Below are positions 19,799 to 20,472 of a DNA stretch of 20,472 nucleotides, piece after piece. The notes beneath the pieces were generated by a model, which was not told the DNA's origin, did not search any database, and saw only the letters and a list, made by a program, of their open reading frames with translations. Origin of the DNA: Phellopilus nigrolimitatus (Eukaryota > Basidiomycota > Agaricomycetes > Hymenochaetales > Hymenochaetaceae); assembly GCA_021029095.1 (NCBI GenBank), contig JAJOHG010000428.1, forward strand, positions 1-20,472, in the 5' to 3' direction. The position numbers were made by a program, and so were the translations under genes. The first letter of the stretch is position 1, and each line of letters begins with the position of its first letter.

Positions 19799-19806
19799 TA
19801 TATAAA
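19799..19806 (+). promoter_or_regulatory. TATA box of the small duplicated gene, copy B
   Basis: TATATAAA, 74 bases before the ATG at 19873, in the same context as the copy A element (ATGCGTAG before it, GGGNGCAGAGACCAT after it). Confidence 0.65.
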
Positions 19807-19872
19807 GGGTGCAGAGACCATCGAAAAATCATCATACAGTCAACTCAACAAACACTTGCCCCAGTCAACAAA

Positions 19873-20238
19873 ATGTCAATACCCGGTGAGTGAGCCTCAT
19901 ACCTTCCCAATTTGACGACATGCTTATGGGAGGTGGAAGCTGGTGCTATCAAAATACAATGTCTTTCAGTGGCGCGAGAGAAGTTCGAAGGTAACAAAAG
20001 CTACGACGCCGTGGCAAGAAACTGCCCTCCGGTAAATATAAGGCATACTGTGAGTCGCTCCTCAGCTCAGCCTTTCGTTTTCGCGCAATCGGCTGACATT
20101 GCTTGCGTAGTACAGGAATTGACGACCACAAATGAGCGGTCCAATGTGGCCGAAGGTGACGAAAAGAGCACAGAGTACGACGCGCTTGAAAGCCTCTTGA
20201 GTAAGCTCAGGCGCCTTCCCCTTGTGCTCAAAGAGTAG
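19873..20238 (+). CDS. Small orphan protein, tandem copy B, shifted in its middle
   Basis: Exons 19873-19885, 19940-20049 and 20116-20238 give 81 residues, beginning MSIPAGAIKIQCLSVAREKF and ending with DEKSTEYDALESLL, SKLRRLPLVLKE. Exon 2 is one base shorter than in copy A, because a base is missing between about 20012 and 20028. The frame therefore shifts from about residue 29 to the end of exon 2, and KLPSGQW of copy A becomes a different stretch (RNCPPVNIRHT). Splicing to the second of two tandem acceptors (after 20115, not 20110) restores the C-terminal frame. If only the first acceptor is used, this copy is a pseudogene. The C-terminal third is the best kept part. Function is unknown. 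Confidence 0.5.
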
Positions 20239-20472
20239 AAGCTCTGAGTCGAAGATACGGAAACGGCGTGTATGAGAAGGAAAAAGTCAGGGTACAAGAG
20301 AGACGTAGACAAAGATCATCTTGTAAACTTTATTATGCACCTTAACGTTATATTAACGCGCCAGAGATTACGAGAGAAAGGCAGGGTATCGTCCGCCTTG
20401 ACCACCTTCCCTCGCTCTTTTCACTCCTGCGAGAACCGTCGAGGCAAAGTTGTCATTTCCCGGGATAAAAAT

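Larger units (their letters stand above)
19006..20472 (+). repeat. Tandem unit, copy B, running to the window end
   Basis: Second copy of the unit, in the same orientation as copy A. It is longer because of a 361-bp segment (19235-19595), a duplicated promoter segment (19652-19715) and a longer leader before the ATG. Homology to copy A continues to the last bases of the window, so its end, and any third copy, are not visible. Confidence 0.88.

Noticed and set aside
1..20472. tRNA, rRNA or CRISPR features
   Set aside because: I looked for tRNA B-box-like sequences and regularly spaced repeats on both strands and found none that fold or recur convincingly.

Overview
The window reads as nuclear DNA of a filamentous fungus, most likely an Agaricomycete basidiomycete. 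Genes are split by many short introns (about 54-140 bp, mostly about 60 bp, nearly all GT-AG), some genes have TATA boxes 50-75 bp before the ATG, and the products include plant or fungal cell-wall hydrolases, a basidiomycete-style BTB protein and a multi-pass membrane protein. There are no operons, rRNAs, tRNAs or CRISPR arrays that I can see. All exon models below were built by eye from reading frame, splice signals and family conservation.

Left part (1-4430). On the minus strand lies the 5' two thirds or so of an alpha-1,3-glucanase (GH71) gene whose exons are recognisable but need at least three frame corrections, so it is called a pseudogene. Upstream of it on the same strand is an intact ketopantoate hydroxymethyltransferase gene (pantothenate synthesis) with a possible mitochondrial leader. 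On the plus strand, about 3621-4430, are decayed pieces of a fungal protein-kinase-like gene. From 4431 to 7128 I can support almost nothing: a TATA-like site with a 37-codon reading frame, and a stretch (6170-6740) that looks weakly coding but is interrupted.

Middle (7129-17634). Five genes on the plus strand read cleanly across all their introns: an exo-polygalacturonase of GH28 with 13 exons, two very small exons and a GC-AG intron; a microbial-type poly(ADP-ribose) glycohydrolase; a probable mitochondrial two-helix membrane protein resembling TMEM223; a seven-helix membrane protein with a cysteine-rich, N-glycosylation-competent N-terminus; and a BTB/POZ-domain protein. Because these read through about 20 introns without a frame break, the breaks in the GH71 and kinase-like genes are more likely real decay than general sequencing error.

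Right end (17778-20472). A unit of over 1 kb is present twice in tandem. Each copy carries its own TATA box and a three-exon gene for a small, charged protein of about 81-82 residues that I do not recognise. The copies have diverged: copy B carries a 361-bp extra segment, a duplicated CCAAT-box segment and a one-base deletion in exon 2 whose frame effect can be undone by using the second of two acceptors five bases apart. A 53-bp AT-rich block in both copies is identical although its flanks are not. This duplicated orphan gene is the most novel item here.

The genes show no shared pathway. The two glycoside hydrolases fit a saprotrophic or plant-associated lifestyle (inference).
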